Notes: generated by a model not told the origin, from the sequence alone. Positions 18,465 through 28,205 are shown, counted from the first letter of the stretch. The stretch: DNA of 64,000 bases from Brooklawnia propionicigenes (GCF_030297015.1 NZ_AP028056.1:2924939-2988938); one strand, 5' to 3'. Numbers and translations are program-made.

Positions 18465-19118
18465 ATGACTGAGATCCGGGTGCTGATCACCGATGATGAC
18501 CCGCTGGTACGAGTTGCGCTCTCCCACTTCGCCTCACGCGACCCGGAGATCAAGGTGGTAGGCGAGGCGGAGAACGGGCGAGAAGCCATCGCGACCGTTG
18601 AACGCTTGCTGCCGGATATCGTGATGATGGACGTTCAGATGCCGGAGATGAGTGGCATCGAGGCCACAGAAGTCATTACTTCGCGTTGGCCCGAGGTGCG
18701 TGTGCTGGCTGTCACCACCTTGGATAATCGCGAGAATGTGCTGCCGATGTTGAGCGCCGGCGCCACCGGCTACATGTTGAAGGACTCGACTGCGGACGAA
18801 ATCCTCCAGGCCCTGCATCAGGCGTACGGGGGCGAGAGCTCTCTTTCGCCGCGAGTGGCCGCGATGCTCGTGCAGCACGTGCGCAACGCGTCTCCCGTGC
18901 ACACCAGCGGCGAGCTTGCGCAGCTCACTGAGCGAGAATCCCAGGTCCTGCACAAGCTCTCGCTCGGCATGTCGAATGCGGAGATGGCGGGCGCCCTCCA
19001 CGTGTCCGAAGGGACCATCAAGGCGCACCTCGGTAGCATCATGCAGAAGTGGAATGTGCGCGATCGCGTCCAGGTGCTCGTGAGGGCTGCCCGCGCGGGC
19101 CTCGTCGACTTCTCCTGA
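18465..19118 (+). CDS. NarL/LuxR-family response regulator
   Basis: The 217-residue protein has a receiver domain (about residues 4-120) with acidic pocket DDD (10-12), phospho-acceptor Asp56 in VMMDVQMP, a conserved switch Thr in AVTTLDN and Lys in MLKDS. It ends in a LuxR-type helix-turn-helix (about 148-212) with LTERESQVL and VSEGTIKAHL. It is divergent from the histidine kinase. No ribosome binding site precedes the ATG, but a -10-like TAGAAT is at the distance expected for a leaderless message. Confidence 0.93.
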   Translation: MTEIRVLITDDDPLVRVALSHFASRDPEIKVVGEAENGREAIATVERLLPDIVMMDVQMPEMSGIEATEVITSRWPEVRVLAVTTLDNRENVLPMLSAGATGYMLKDSTADEILQALHQAYGGESSLSPRVAAMLVQHVRNASPVHTSGELAQLTERESQVLHKLSLGMSNAEMAGALHVSEGTIKAHLGSIMQKWNVRDRVQVLVRAARAGLVDFS

Positions 19119-19526
19119 CCCCCCCCCTGCCCACGAAATCAGGGCTTGATGCCCGCGGGGGATGGTCAACGAGTACCTCCGTTCGTTGCCGGAGCAGGGC
19201 AGTGATTGCACGAGTTGAGGGTAACGCTCGCTGAAAGGCGCTCCGTCCGGTGTGGAGGTGGTTGAGCGCTCAGCCCCGCCAGCAGCTGCGCGCGAGTGGA
19301 GTTTCCTACTCGCAGTCGCCGGGGTCTTGTGCCCTAAACCCGCAGGCATTGTGCCCGAAGGTAGTCGGCACAGCTCCACATCGACGTGGCCCGGATAGGG
19401 CGGAAACATGTGGAAAGGCGGGATCCGCGCTCAGGATGCAGTTGGCCTGAGGATCACATTGATGACCGGGTGAGGCCGCACGGCGGGACTCCAGAGCCTC
19501 ACGGCGATCCCGTAGCACGGGACAGA
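19119..19526. other. 408-bp intergenic region without a recognisable gene
   Basis: It begins with a run of nine C just after the response-regulator stop. Short frames inside show no family resemblance or ribosome binding sites. I see no clear terminator hairpin with a T-run, no tRNA and no repeat. It separates two converging genes. Confidence 0.5.
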
Positions 19527-20102
19527 TCACTCATCGGCGACCCAATCGATGTGTTTGATGTCGATCTCGGAGGCCATATCCCGCAGGAAGCGGATCACGA
19601 CCTCCCGCTCCGGCTGACTGAGTCGAGCCGCGGAATGGAACCGCCGAGCCTGATGACGTCCCACCGTTTCGTAGGCAGCCTGCCGCGTCTGGGCGGTGAT
19701 ACGGATCTGCAAGGCCCGGCGATCGGTCGGATGGGGACTGCGCGTCACGTGACCGCCGCGCTCGAGCCGGTCGAGGAGCTTCGTGGTGGCCGCCGCCGAG
19801 ATGCCCAGATGGCCCGCGATGTCGCCCGGGGTGACCGTTCGTCCACGATTCTCATTGACGATGAGATAGTGCAGGGCGCGCATGTCGGTCTCGTTGAGCT
19901 TCATGTATCGAGCCGATGCCTCGCTGACCTTCCGCTCAGCCTCGCGCAGCGTGCCCAGAGCCTGCATCAGTCGGGAGATCTGCTCGACATCGGACTCGTC
20001 GATCTGGGAAAGATCCAGAAGCTGAGCCGCGGGGTCGTTGTCGCGGACCCCGTAGACGCCCTCGTCCGCGTCCTGCGGAGTTCCCGCTGTCTCGGCTTCC
20101 AT
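19527..20102 (-). CDS. MarR-family transcriptional regulator
   Basis: The 191-residue protein has a MarR winged helix-turn-helix (about residues 75-150): LNETDMRALHYLI, a recognition helix in ISAAATTKLLDRLERGGHV and a wing with PTDRRALQIRIT. The N-terminal 45 residues are an acidic extension not typical of small MarR proteins. It is divergent from an MMPL-type transporter gene and the 72-bp gap contains an AT-rich palindrome. The usual arrangement is that the regulator represses both itself and the exporter and is released by a small molecule. Confidence 0.92.
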   Translation of the reverse strand: MEAETAGTPQDADEGVYGVRDNDPAAQLLDLSQIDESDVEQISRLMQALGTLREAERKVSEASARYMKLNETDMRALHYLIVNENRGRTVTPGDIAGHLGISAAATTKLLDRLERGGHVTRSPHPTDRRALQIRITAQTRQAAYETVGRHQARRFHSAARLSQPEREVVIRFLRDMASEIDIKHIDWVADE

Positions 20103-20123
20103 GCACCTCAGTCTAGTACAATA

Positions 20124-20150
20124 AGCTAATTAATAGCTAGGTTAACTAAT
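20124..20150. promoter_or_regulatory. candidate MarR operator
   Basis: AGCTA-N5-TAGCT at 20124-20138 is followed by a GTTAAC palindrome at 20141-20146 inside an AT-rich patch of the MarR/MMPL divergent gap. Overlap with -10-like TAATAT suggests repression. Confidence 0.6.
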
Positions 20151-20174
20151 ATCGGGCGAAACGGACGGAGAATC

Positions 20175-22466
20175 GTGGACAACCTGATGAAGGCCCGAGA
20201 GACAGACTCCACGGCGGCGAGCGTCCACAAACCACGGTGGTGGTTGAGGGTCCTGCTCCCGGCTCTCATCATCGTCGCGTGGCTGACCGCCGCAGCCATC
20301 GGAGGCCCGCTGTTCGGCCGGATCGACGAGGTCTCATCCAATGATCAGAGCGCCTACCTGCCCGCCTCGGCCGAATCCACTCGGGCGGGCGTCCTCGCGC
20401 GGGACTTCTACGATTCCGAGGACATCCCGGCCCTGGTCCTCATCGTCGCCGACAACGGAACTCTCGACCAGACCCAGCTCGACGCGATCTCCGGCACCGC
20501 TCAAGAGCTCGGGGGCCTCGAGGGCGTCTCCGAGATCTCCCCGCCGATACCTTCGGATGATGGCGCTGCGGTGCAGATCGTGGCGCTGATCGATTCAGCC
20601 GGCGACACCACTGCCACCGTCGAGGCCATGCGAGACCTGCTCGGCAGTGGTCCGGCGGCCGGGCTCAGCGCATATGTCACCGGACCAGCCGGACTGGCGG
20701 CCGACCTGATGGATGCCTTCGGTGGCATCGACGGCATTCTGCTGGCAGTAGCCCTGGCCGCGGTGTTCGTCATTCTGCTCATCGTCTACCGCTCGATATT
20801 CCTGCCGGTCACCGTGCTCATCACCAGCATGTTCGCCTTGTGCGCGGCGCTGCTCACCGTCTGGCTGCTGGCCCGTTCCGGCCTGTTCCTGCTCAATGGT
20901 CAGACCCAGGGGATTCTCTTCATCCTCGTCATCGGCGCGGCGACCGACTATTCACTGCTTTATGTATCGCGTTATCGTGAAGAACTCCTGCAGTACTCGG
21001 ACAAATGGCAGGCCGCAAAGAAGGCTTGGCTGGGCACCGTAGAACCGGTTGCCGCCTCGGGTGGCACCGTGATTGCGGGATTGCTCTGTCTCGTGCTGAG
21101 CGATCTGAAATCCAACAGCGTGCTGGGGCCGGTGACCGCCATCGGCATCGTCTTCGCCATGCTCGCGGCCCTCACTCTGCTCCCGGCTCTGCTGGGCCTG
21201 TTGGGACGCGTCGCGTTCTGGCCACGCATTCCCCGGTTCGATCCCGGCAGCGAAGGTGAGGAGCACATCAACCGGACCGGCATCTGGGGACGTACTGTCG
21301 GGTTCGTCGAACGGCGTTCGCGTCCCATCTGGATCCTCACGACAGTGGCCCTGCTGGTAGGTGCATTCGGGGCCACGACCTTCCAGGCCCGTGGCGTGCC
21401 CGACACAGACCTCGTCCTCAGTGCCTCCCAGGCTCGCGACGGCCAAATTGCGCTGGCACGCCATTTCCCTGCGGGATCGGGGAGTCCGGCGACCGTGATC
21501 GTGGAGCAGTCCGAGCTTGACGCGATTGTCGGACTCTTCGCCGCTGATCCCGGGGTCGATTCCATCTCGGTGATCACCAGCGATTCGCCGAGCGGGCAAG
21601 CGCCGATCAGCCCTGACGGCATCACCCCACTCGGCCCGAATCGTGACCCCGAACCGACGGTGGTGGACGGGCGAGTGCTGCTCCAGGTCACCTTGTCGGA
21701 TCCGGCGGACTCGGATGAGGCTCTGGCCACCATCGAACGGCTGCGATCCGATGCCCGGCAGGTCGCCCCGGACGTGCTCATCGGTGGCCCGACCGCAACG
21801 ACCCTGGACACCACAATCGCCTCGATCCACGACCGTAATCTCATCATCCCGATCATTCTGATCGTCATTCTCGTCATCTTGATGCTGCTGCTGCGCGCGG
21901 TTGTCGCGCCGATCCTGCTGATCGCCACAACGATTCTGTCGTTCGGCACGGCACTGGGGGTATCCGCAGTCGTGTTCAATCACATTCTGAAGTTCCCCGG
22001 CGCCGACCCGGCTGTCCCGCTTTACTCCTTCGTCTTCCTGGTGGCATTGGGGATTGATTACAACATCTTCCTCATGACCCGGATACGCGAAGAGACTCGC
22101 ACGCATGGCACCCACCAGGGGATCGTCCGTGGTCTGGCCATCACGGGCACGGTGATCACCTCGGCAGGAGTCGTGCTGGCGGCGACCTTCGCAGCACTGG
22201 CCGTCATCCCGATTCTGTTCTTGGCTCAGTTGGCCTTCATCGTCAGCTTCGGAGTGCTGCTCGACACCTTCATCGTGCGGACGCTGCTCGTGCCCGCGCT
22301 GGCGCTCGAGATCGGACCCAGAATCTGGTGGCCGTCCCGGCTGGCCAGACCAAAGCCTAGGTATGCAGTGGACGCACAGTCAGCGACTGCTGAAGCATCC
22401 CCACCGGACCACCCAGATCATGCAGCACCGAACTGGTCAGCCCCAGCCCATCGGGCCCGAAACTGA
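20175..22466 (+). CDS. MMPL-family transporter (RND superfamily)
   Basis: The 763-residue protein has the two-fold MMPL layout: a transmembrane helix (about 25-45), an extracellular loop (about 45-180), five helices (about 185-345), a helix near 385, a second loop, and five helices (about 550-715). GAATDYSLL (about 255-263) and GIDYNIF (about 630-636) are the conserved proton-relay Asp-Tyr motifs. Substrates of the family are lipids, siderophores or drugs. MarR control suggests export of a toxic or lipophilic compound. The GTG start has GGAG upstream. The last 37 codons overlap the 3' end of the convergent thioesterase gene; the tail after about residue 730 is polar and Pro-rich. Confidence 0.92.
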   Translation: MDNLMKARETDSTAASVHKPRWWLRVLLPALIIVAWLTAAAIGGPLFGRIDEVSSNDQSAYLPASAESTRAGVLARDFYDSEDIPALVLIVADNGTLDQTQLDAISGTAQELGGLEGVSEISPPIPSDDGAAVQIVALIDSAGDTTATVEAMRDLLGSGPAAGLSAYVTGPAGLAADLMDAFGGIDGILLAVALAAVFVILLIVYRSIFLPVTVLITSMFALCAALLTVWLLARSGLFLLNGQTQGILFILVIGAATDYSLLYVSRYREELLQYSDKWQAAKKAWLGTVEPVAASGGTVIAGLLCLVLSDLKSNSVLGPVTAIGIVFAMLAALTLLPALLGLLGRVAFWPRIPRFDPGSEGEEHINRTGIWGRTVGFVERRSRPIWILTTVALLVGAFGATTFQARGVPDTDLVLSASQARDGQIALARHFPAGSGSPATVIVEQSELDAIVGLFAADPGVDSISVITSDSPSGQAPISPDGITPLGPNRDPEPTVVDGRVLLQVTLSDPADSDEALATIERLRSDARQVAPDVLIGGPTATTLDTTIASIHDRNLIIPIILIVILVILMLLLRAVVAPILLIATTILSFGTALGVSAVVFNHILKFPGADPAVPLYSFVFLVALGIDYNIFLMTRIREETRTHGTHQGIVRGLAITGTVITSAGVVLAATFAALAVIPILFLAQLAFIVSFGVLLDTFIVRTLLVPALALEIGPRIWWPSRLARPKPRYAVDAQSATAEASPPDHPDHAAPNWSAPAHRARN

Positions 22467-23160
22467 CCCGGGTGTCCAATCCGACCCATCGTCCCTGGGG
22501 TTGGGTGAACAGGTGAACTGTCCACTCGACGTTCGGGTACATCCAGTCGGTCGGCTTCTGACGGATGGCGATGCCATTGGCGGCGTCCACCAGTGCGCAG
22601 AAACTGGCGAGCGGACTGACCGGTTCGCCGGTCACAAGCTCGACATCGGTCGTGAGCCAGGCGCATCCTCGTCCGGGTTCGACCGGCCCGACCCGCTTAC
22701 CTCGCAGACTCGCGATGAACCCCCCGGGCCAGATGTCCGACATCCGGAAGTCGGGCTGGGTTTCGGGATCGGGCAGAGGGTCGAACGGTGATCCCGCGAC
22801 CGCGCTGGTGTCCTCGGTGCTCAGCAACCAGGCCCGCCCGCGAATGATGACCCGGCCGATGGTCATGGTGGTCTCGATGAGTTCGATCGTGCGTCCTGGA
22901 CGAACCACCTCGGTGTGCATTTCGATGGTGCCGCGGGGAATCTGACCCAGCAACTCGAAACTGAAACGGCTGAATCGCATCGCCGGATCGAGATGGGCCT
23001 GTCGCCAGCGCTCCATCTCGTGCACCACCAGCCCGGCGACCGGGGCGAGATGCAGTTCGTCCTCCCGCCAGGTACCGCCCGCGTGTTCGGTGGGGGAGTA
23101 GCAGTGCGGGCCGAGACGGACGAAGTAAGCGTTTTCTTCAGCGTCGATCGGTCGAGTCAC
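22357..23160 (-). CDS. acyl-CoA thioesterase-like hotdog protein
   Basis: The protein resembles the 'thioesterase-like superfamily' with two tandem hotdog domains, typically 260-280 residues with a start near AYFVRLGPHCYSPTEHAGG. The first domain contains the hotdog helix around GLVVHEMERW and the strand TEVVRPGRTIELIE. The second contains SFCALVDAANGIA and ends in a strand near residue 250. The proposed GTG start at 23160 gives 267 residues; ATG 23208 would add 16 residues that do not look conserved. Its 3' end overlaps the MMPL gene by 110 bp in the opposite direction. The acyl substrate is unknown. Confidence 0.75.
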   Translation of the reverse strand: MTRPIDAEENAYFVRLGPHCYSPTEHAGGTWREDELHLAPVAGLVVHEMERWRQAHLDPAMRFSRFSFELLGQIPRGTIEMHTEVVRPGRTIELIETTMTIGRVIIRGRAWLLSTEDTSAVAGSPFDPLPDPETQPDFRMSDIWPGGFIASLRGKRVGPVEPGRGCAWLTTDVELVTGEPVSPLASFCALVDAANGIAIRQKPTDWMYPNVEWTVHLFTQPQGRWVGLDTRVSFGPDGLGLTSSVLHDLGGPVGMLQQSLTVRPLHT

Positions 23161-23310
23161 GAACAGACACTGTATCGAGTGTTGGCTCGGCCACGCGACT
23201 CTTGCCATCTGCTGATCCGCTGGCAGGAAGCGACCGGGTGTCGGGCAACCGCCGTTCAGTTCATCGCTCAAACATCCTCCCGCCCTCAGCAATGATGGGA
23301 GAATCGATGG

Positions 23311-23877
23311 GTGATGTCAGCCGAGCCGCCGAGAGCTGGAGAGCTGCTGGTGTCCACCTCGGGGGGCAACCAGGAGTTCTTCGATCAGTCCGTGGTGCTC
23401 TTGTTGGACTGCGACCACGACGGGGCGTTGGGCGTCACACTCAACAAGCTCGCGGGCACGTCTTTGGAGGCGGTGTTGCCCGATTGGACGGCCCTGGTCG
23501 CACCACCGCGGGTGCTTTTCGCGGGCGGACCGGTCTCACCCCAGGGCGCGGTCTGCGTGGCGAAACTGCAGGATCCCACCGAAGAGCCGCCGGGCTGGCG
23601 TCCGGTGATCGGTGACATCGGCCTGCTGCACCTGGACACACCGGTGGAGATCGCCAGCGGCGGCTACACAGATCTGCGCATTTTCGCCGGCTACTCCGGG
23701 TGGGCGCCCGGCCAACTGGACGAGGAGCTCGCCCGTGGCGCCTGGTTCCGGATGCCCAGTCGCGACGAGGACATCTTCACCGCGGACCCGACGAGCCTGT
23801 GGCGCCGGATACTGCGCAGGCACGGCGGGACACCGGCGCTGCTGTCGACCTGGCCGAAAGACCCCGAACTCAACTAG
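23311..23877 (+). CDS. YqgE/AlgH family protein
   Basis: The 188-residue protein matches the UPF0301 (YqgE/AlgH) family: GELLVSTSGGNQEFFDQSVVLLL at the N-terminus (here cited only as the first motif GELLVST), HDGALGVTLNK, FAGGPV and GYSGWAPGQLDEE. The biochemical role of the family is not settled. The start is GTG 23311 or the adjacent ATG 23314. It lies next to the mtrA operon but 132 bp separate them. Confidence 0.9.
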   Translation: MMSAEPPRAGELLVSTSGGNQEFFDQSVVLLLDCDHDGALGVTLNKLAGTSLEAVLPDWTALVAPPRVLFAGGPVSPQGAVCVAKLQDPTEEPPGWRPVIGDIGLLHLDTPVEIASGGYTDLRIFAGYSGWAPGQLDEELARGAWFRMPSRDEDIFTADPTSLWRRILRRHGGTPALLSTWPKDPELN

Positions 23878-24009
23878 AGCGGGTTACGAAAGCTGCTGGC
23901 CACGTTCACGGACGATGGCGGTGCGGACGGGGGCGCGCGGGGTTGCGAGTCCGCACGGCCGGTTGTCCAGCTGGCTAGGATGGCAAGCAACCGACTGCAA
24001 CGAGGGGGC

Positions 24010-24738
24010 ATGAGCACTTCCGTGGGTCCGATGGGCAATCAACACAAGATCCTGGTGGTCGATGACGACGCTGCCCTGGCCGAGATGCTGCAGATCGTCC
24101 TGCGGCAAGAGGGCTTTGACACCGAATGGTGCGCGACCGGTGACCAGGCATTGAGCGCATTCCTGCAATACCAGCCATCGCTCGTGTTGCTGGACGTGAT
24201 GCTGCCCCGCATCGACGGCATCCGGGTCTGCCGTCAGATCCGCGAACTGTCGGGCATACCGATCATCATGCTCACTGCCCGGACCGACACCACTGACGTC
24301 GTTCGAGGTCTTGAGGAAGGCGCCGATGACTACGTTTCGAAGCCGTTCAAGACCAAGGAACTGATCGCCCGCATTCGCACCCGGTTGCGCGCCAATGTCC
24401 CCCCGGAGACACCGGCCCCCGAGTCGTTGCGTATCGGTGATCTGGAGGTCTCCACTCTGAGTCATCAGGTGAGTCGCGACGGCAAGCCGATCAATCTCAC
24501 CCCCCTCGAATTCGATCTGCTGGTCGCATTGGCGAAGCGTCCCAAACAGGTGCTCACCCGTGAGGCCCTGCTGGAAGAGGTCTGGGGATACCGGCATGCG
24601 GCGGACACCAGGCTGGTCAACGTGCACGTCCAGCGGCTGCGCTCCAAGGTCGAACACGATCCCGAACACCCCGAGATCGTGGTCACCGTTCGTGGTGTCG
24701 GCTATCGCGCCGGTGAGCAGGCCGCGGGCGACGACTGA
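24010..24738 (+). CDS. mtrA: OmpR-family response regulator MtrA
   Basis: MtrA is the DNA-binding half of the MtrAB system, which in actinobacteria controls cell-wall and cell-division genes and osmotic adaptation. The 242-residue protein has a receiver domain with Asp62 in LLDVMLP, ADDYVSKPF near residue 105, and a winged-helix output domain (about 145-238) with LTPLEFDLLVALA and RGVGYRAG. The ATG at 24010 follows a G-rich sequence at very short spacing, so an internal ATG at 24031 is an alternative. Its stop overlaps the mtrB start. Confidence 0.95.
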   Translation: MSTSVGPMGNQHKILVVDDDAALAEMLQIVLRQEGFDTEWCATGDQALSAFLQYQPSLVLLDVMLPRIDGIRVCRQIRELSGIPIIMLTARTDTTDVVRGLEEGADDYVSKPFKTKELIARIRTRLRANVPPETPAPESLRIGDLEVSTLSHQVSRDGKPINLTPLEFDLLVALAKRPKQVLTREALLEEVWGYRHAADTRLVNVHVQRLRSKVEHDPEHPEIVVTVRGVGYRAGEQAAGDD

Positions 24739-26339
24739 TGAGCGGGCGACCGCCGCGTTGGTATGTCACGCTGGCTCGTCTCGTGCGTGCCGTCTGGGGG
24801 TCGTCCCTGCCGTTGCGGGTGATCATCATGACCATGGTGGCGTCCATCTTCGTGCTGCTGCTGGGTGGGTTCGTCTATCTCAACCAGGCGAAGAACGACC
24901 TGGTGGAGGCGAAGAAGCAGGCGTCGGTCGTGGAGGCCCGCGGTGCGCTGTACCGGATGCAGAACCAGCTGGACGACACGGATCTGGGCAGTGATTCGCT
25001 GCTGGAACGGCTCGGCCAATTGGCCAGTGAGGTGGGCAGCCAGCCCAGCCAGTTCAGCGTGATGATCGAGACGGCCGCCAGCAGCTATATGTCGCGTGGC
25101 CTGCAATCCGACAGCGTGCCCGATGAGCTTCGTGAGGCGCTGGCGGCCGACGTGGAGGGTGTCTATGTCACCCTCACCCAGGTGCGCTACACCGACGGCA
25201 CGGCAGAGCCGGCAGTGGTCGTCGGCGGACATCTGTTCGCGCCGTCGGGACAGGCGTTTCCCGTCTACTTCATCTTCCCGGCCAGCACCGAACAACAGAC
25301 CCTGCACATGCTGCAGCGCGATCTGGTGTCGACCGGGGTGCTGCTGATGATCTGCCTCGGGGTGATCAGCTACGTGATCGCCCGTGAGATCACCAAGCCG
25401 CTGCGCACCACCGGTGAGGTCGCCGGACGCATCGCCGCCGGCGATCTCGACCAGCGGATGAAGGTCAAGGGCACCGACGAACTGGCCAGCCTGGCGACCT
25501 CGATGAACAATATGGCCGGTGAACTGCAACACCAGATCGGCCGGCTGGAGGACCTGTCGCGAGTGCAACAGCAGTTCGTTTCTGACGTCAGTCATGAGCT
25601 GCGTACCCCGCTGACGACCATGCGGATGGCCACCGAGGTCCTGCATGAGTCCCTCGACAGCTTCAGTCCGCAGCTGGCGCGCAGCGTCGAACTGCTACAT
25701 GACCAGGAGGAGCGCTTCGAGTCGATGCTCGGCGACCTGCTGGAGATCTCGCGCTTCGATGCCGGGGCCGCCGACCTGACCACCGACGACATCGATCTGG
25801 GTGACCTGGTCGAGGCCGAAATGCATGCTCAGCAGGCGATGGCCGCCGCGGTGGGTTCCGAACTCGTACTGCACCGTACCGGGCCCTGCGTGGTCGAGGC
25901 GGACGCCCGGAGAGTGCAACGCATCGTCCGCAACCTGCTCAGCAACGCCATCAGTCACGGCGAACACCGGCAGATCACCCTCACGGTCGCCGGTGACCTG
26001 CGGGCCGTGGCGCTGACCGTGCGCGACTACGGGGTGGGTTTCGAGCCGGAACAAGCCGACCAGGTCTTCCGGCGCTTCTGGCGTGCGGACCAGAGCCGCA
26101 ATCGCATCGTGGGTGGCACCGGTCTCGGGCTGGCCATCTCGCTGGAGGACGCCCGGCTGCACAACGGCTGGCTGGAGGCCTGGGGGCGTCCTGGGGAGGG
26201 CGCCCAGTTCCGGTTGACGCTGCCGCGCAACCAGCAGATCGTCCTCGGCTCGTCGCCACTGCCATTGGAACCGACCGGGCGCGAACTCGTCGCAGGTCAG
26301 CCGGGCACGCCCTCGCACCAGGACGGGATCCAACCATGA
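24738..26339 (+). CDS. mtrB: sensor histidine kinase MtrB
   Basis: This is the membrane sensor partner of MtrA. The 533-residue protein has transmembrane helices at about 27-48 and 197-215, an extracellular domain between them, a HAMP domain (about 215-270), HisKA with His286 in DVSHELRTP, and a HATPase domain with N box NLLSNAIS and GGTGLGLAI (about 455-463). Start and stop are tightly coupled: TGATG with mtrA and ATGA with lpqB, so the three proteins are co-translated. Confidence 0.96.
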   Translation: MSGRPPRWYVTLARLVRAVWGSSLPLRVIIMTMVASIFVLLLGGFVYLNQAKNDLVEAKKQASVVEARGALYRMQNQLDDTDLGSDSLLERLGQLASEVGSQPSQFSVMIETAASSYMSRGLQSDSVPDELREALAADVEGVYVTLTQVRYTDGTAEPAVVVGGHLFAPSGQAFPVYFIFPASTEQQTLHMLQRDLVSTGVLLMICLGVISYVIAREITKPLRTTGEVAGRIAAGDLDQRMKVKGTDELASLATSMNNMAGELQHQIGRLEDLSRVQQQFVSDVSHELRTPLTTMRMATEVLHESLDSFSPQLARSVELLHDQEERFESMLGDLLEISRFDAGAADLTTDDIDLGDLVEAEMHAQQAMAAAVGSELVLHRTGPCVVEADARRVQRIVRNLLSNAISHGEHRQITLTVAGDLRAVALTVRDYGVGFEPEQADQVFRRFWRADQSRNRIVGGTGLGLAISLEDARLHNGWLEAWGRPGEGAQFRLTLPRNQQIVLGSSPLPLEPTGRELVAGQPGTPSHQDGIQP

Positions 26340-28096
26340 AGCGTCTCACCATCGCGGTCTGGGTGGCCGTGACCCTGGCCCTGGTGCTGGCCGCCTGCGG
26401 GCGGTTTCCAACGTCGGGACCGATCGAGACCGTTGGGGACGGCGGCAGCGGTGAGCGCCCGACCGGCATTGACGTCGCCGCGCAACCCCCATCCGACGGG
26501 GCAAGCCCTGAGGCGATTCTCGAGGGGTTCTTCGCAGCCTCCGAATCGCCGGCCGACGGATACGCGGTGGCCCGCCAGTACCTCACTGATCAGGCGGCGA
26601 GCAGCTGGCGTCCCGAGGACGGCATCAATATCTACGACTCCAGCGGCCAGTCGCGGGTGATCACTGCCGACGGATCGGCCGTCGTGCGGGCATCGCTGGT
26701 CGGCCGACTCGGTTCGGACCATGTCTTCACCGCCGTCCGGGACACGGAGTACAACCACAATTTCGAGTTGACCACAGTCGATGGGCAGTGGCGGATCAAC
26801 AATCCGGGCGAAGGCATTCTGATGTCGCGGCAGCGTTTCCAGCAGGCATTCCAACCGGTCTCGGTCTACTTCCTCAGTTCGGCGGGCAGCCGGCTGGTGC
26901 CCCAGCAGGTCTTCTTGCGGCAGGCCGAGTTCGGCTCGTCCGCTCCGGACGCGCTGGTCCGTGCGGTTATCCGGGGACCCGGTGTCTGGCTGCGTCCCGC
27001 GGTGCTCAATGCACTGCCGGACGATGTGGCATCCAGCGGTACCTGGGTGGGCGATGACGGCATCGCGCGGCTGGCCCTGAGCGAGGAGATCGAGGCGCTC
27101 AGTGCAGATCAGCGGGTGCAGGCCGCCGCGCAGCTGTTGTTCACCTTGTCGTACTTCGAGTCGATCAAGGGCCTGCAGATCAACGTGAACAATCGTCCCC
27201 TGTCGATTCCGGGTGCCGACGATGACGGCATCATCGGATTCGGTGCGCTGTCCGGGTACAACCCCGAGCGGCCGCGCGCACCGCGCGATCTCTACGCGAT
27301 CCAGGGTTCGGGAATCGTCAGGCTCCCCGAAGTCGCCGGAACGGCTGCGGTAGCCCTGCCCGGGCCACTGGGAGCCGGCTGGGACCAGCAACCGGGCAGA
27401 CTGGCCGTCTCCTGGCAGGGCACGCTGGTCGGCGTGGTGAACTCGGACGGCACGAATCTGTACCGTGCTGCCACCATCGATGGGGAACCGGTGGAGGTCT
27501 ATCACGGGTCCGCTTTGGCCAAACCCCAGTTCGACAGCGCGGGACGGCTGTGGACGCTGGACAACACCGCTGACGGGGTGGTTGCCGTGCAGGTCCCCCA
27601 ACAAGGAACGCCGCTGCTGGTGCCGATCCCCGAGATCGGCGGGGGCCAGGTGCTCAGTTTCCGGATCTCGCCGGATCTGACCCGGATGGCGGTGATCGTC
27701 CAGAACGGGCAGACCCAGCAGTTGGGGTTGTTGCGCCTGCGCGGCAGCGATCAAGGAACCATCGATGGATGGCGGGAGCTGCCGTTGAACACCGCGGCCG
27801 GCCAGATCGTCGCCTTCGGGGATGTGGCGTTCCTGTCGTCGGGGAAGATGATGGTGCTGGGAGCCAGCGAACGCGACGCCCAGTTGAGCGTGTACTCCTT
27901 CGATGTCGATGCGGCCCAGGTCACATCCCAAGGGCCGCTCCGAGACGTCGACGTGGTGGCGTTGACCGCTATGCCGCTGGACGGCACGGTCGCCGCAGCA
28001 GTGGTCACCTCGACGAGGCTCGCTCTGCGCTATGAAGCCCAGTATCGCTGGGAAGAGCTGCTGGGCGATGTCAGCGACGCCGCCTACCCGAGCTGA
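26336..28096 (+). CDS. lpqB: lipoprotein LpqB, GerMN and beta-propeller domains
   Basis: LpqB is an exported lipoprotein that modulates MtrB signalling in actinobacteria. The 586-residue protein has a signal peptide and lipobox ending at Cys21 (LAAC), a region around residues 50-185, a GerMN (sporulation/germination) domain (about 185-300) and a C-terminal propeller (about 310-580). The gene overlaps mtrB by four bases, the standard mtrA-mtrB-lpqB operon. Confidence 0.94.
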   Translation: MKRLTIAVWVAVTLALVLAACGRFPTSGPIETVGDGGSGERPTGIDVAAQPPSDGASPEAILEGFFAASESPADGYAVARQYLTDQAASSWRPEDGINIYDSSGQSRVITADGSAVVRASLVGRLGSDHVFTAVRDTEYNHNFELTTVDGQWRINNPGEGILMSRQRFQQAFQPVSVYFLSSAGSRLVPQQVFLRQAEFGSSAPDALVRAVIRGPGVWLRPAVLNALPDDVASSGTWVGDDGIARLALSEEIEALSADQRVQAAAQLLFTLSYFESIKGLQINVNNRPLSIPGADDDGIIGFGALSGYNPERPRAPRDLYAIQGSGIVRLPEVAGTAAVALPGPLGAGWDQQPGRLAVSWQGTLVGVVNSDGTNLYRAATIDGEPVEVYHGSALAKPQFDSAGRLWTLDNTADGVVAVQVPQQGTPLLVPIPEIGGGQVLSFRISPDLTRMAVIVQNGQTQQLGLLRLRGSDQGTIDGWRELPLNTAAGQIVAFGDVAFLSSGKMMVLGASERDAQLSVYSFDVDAAQVTSQGPLRDVDVVALTAMPLDGTVAAAVVTSTRLALRYEAQYRWEELLGDVSDAAYPS

Positions 28097-28205
28097 CCTG
28101 TTCAACGACCGCGAGTCTCGACGTCCGGTTCTCAATGTGCGGAGGCTATCCACAGACGGGCACAAGGTTGACCGATCCGGACGGTGACTCACCAATACTT
28201 GCGGC

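Noticed and set aside
19119-19127. Run of nine C as a phase-variable tract
   Set aside because: It lies just after the response-regulator stop codon and outside any promoter or coding region, so slippage would have no obvious effect.
16458-19526. Genomic island integrated at the tmRNA 3' end
   Set aside because: tmRNA ends are favoured integration sites, and accessory-looking regulators follow, but I saw no integrase and no repeat of the tmRNA 3' end downstream.
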